A stretch of 5,978 nt of DNA, from positions 1-5,978 of the forward strand of contig JAQTRG010000027.1 in assembly GCA_028711945.1 (NCBI GenBank), in the 5' to 3' direction. Source of the stretch: Minisyncoccota bacterium. GTDB lineage: Bacteria; Patescibacteriota; Minisyncoccia; Minisyncoccales; Minisyncoccaceae. Position numbers and translations under genes: made by a program. How positions within the stretch are numbered: position 1 is the stretch's first letter; each line of letters starts with the position of its first letter. The notes below the pieces were generated by a model. It was given only the letters and a program-made list of their open reading frames with translations. It was not told the DNA's origin and did no database searches. Positions 5,714 to 5,978 of the stretch are shown here, piece by piece.

Positions 5714-5978
5714 CAGGTCCCAAAACATTAATTATTACCCTTCTTTCTCCAATCAATTCTTTTATTGATAAACTTTCATATCCATTGTTTCCATCAATCA
5801 TTGCCATCTTTTCTGTCTCTGAGACAAAAGAAGCAAACCAAATAAATTTCTTTGTATAAATAGTTGGAATCCCTTTCAGTCCATGGGCAAGGCAAACATT
5901 AATTGCCCAAACATTCTTAGGGTCAACGATATCATTTTGTTCAACAGCACTGATAATCTTATCGCTATATTTCTTCAC
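5691..5978 (-). CDS. Unrecognised protein, N-terminus probably outside the window
   Basis: 95 codons are open from the right edge to a TAA at 5693..5691. The first codon at the edge is GTG and could be a start, but it may equally be an internal valine, so the true start is undecided. The visible chain is soluble, with an Asp/Asn-rich stretch near 14-22, then WAINVCLAHGLKGIP (24-38) holding Cys29 and His32. A Lys/Phe/Trp-rich strand region (about 42-52), DGNNGYESLSIKEL (62-75) and a final IINVLGPEKTQSAF end follow. No membrane segment, Walker motif, zinc knuckle or known catalytic signature is visible. I do not recognise the family and assign no function. It is transcribed separately from the kinase, because a strong terminator and a new promoter lie between them. 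Confidence 0.65.
   Translation of the reverse strand: MKKYSDKIISAVEQNDIVDPKNVWAINVCLAHGLKGIPTIYTKKFIWFASFVSETEKMAMIDGNNGYESLSIKELIGERRVIINVLGPEKTQSAF

Overview
The window is AT-rich bacterial chromosome in which every supportable gene reads leftward, on the minus strand. The likely source is a member of the Candidate Phyla Radiation (Patescibacteria), though this is inference. The grounds are small compact genes, short AT-rich leaders mostly without a Shine-Dalgarno (SD) sequence, sigma-70-type promoter hexamers, and a membrane-anchored trypsin-like protein beside a NYN-domain protein. TGA ends clpB, so the genome is unlikely to use the UGA=Gly code of some CPR groups. No transposase, phage gene, CRISPR array, tRNA or rRNA was seen.

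In transcription order, from high to low coordinates, the layout is as follows. (1) The 3' part of an unrecognised gene (5691-5978) ends in a long hairpin terminator. (2) A near-consensus promoter (5619-5646) and a leader with a 24-nt-arm inverted repeat (5535-5591) precede a soluble orphan histidine kinase (4753-5514), closed by a weak AU-rich terminator. (3) A promoter at 4683-4711 drives a two-gene operon: full-length clpB (1945-4650), then a membrane-anchored HtrA/trypsin-fold protein (1259-1948) whose ATG overlaps the clpB stop codon by 4 nt. A GAAA-tetraloop terminator follows at 1180-1213. (4) A single-gene unit encodes a NYN-domain (PIN-like) putative RNase (538-1050), followed by a hairpin terminator at 505-536. 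(5) The first 101 codons of a membrane protein (1-303) run off the left edge.

Three points stand out. The trypsin-fold protein translationally coupled to ClpB has lost all three catalytic triad positions and looks like a pseudoprotease; a ClpB disaggregase paired with a dead membrane-tethered protease fold is unusual. The two gaps flanking the NYN gene carry diverged direct repeats, each just downstream of a terminator, and their best-conserved part reads like the tail of a protein (D-[TA]-[LF]-[RK]-T-[ML]-[ND]-W-E). The histidine kinase leader can form a large stem-loop ahead of its preferred start codon. I did not find a clearly new multi-gene system; these are leads of moderate strength.
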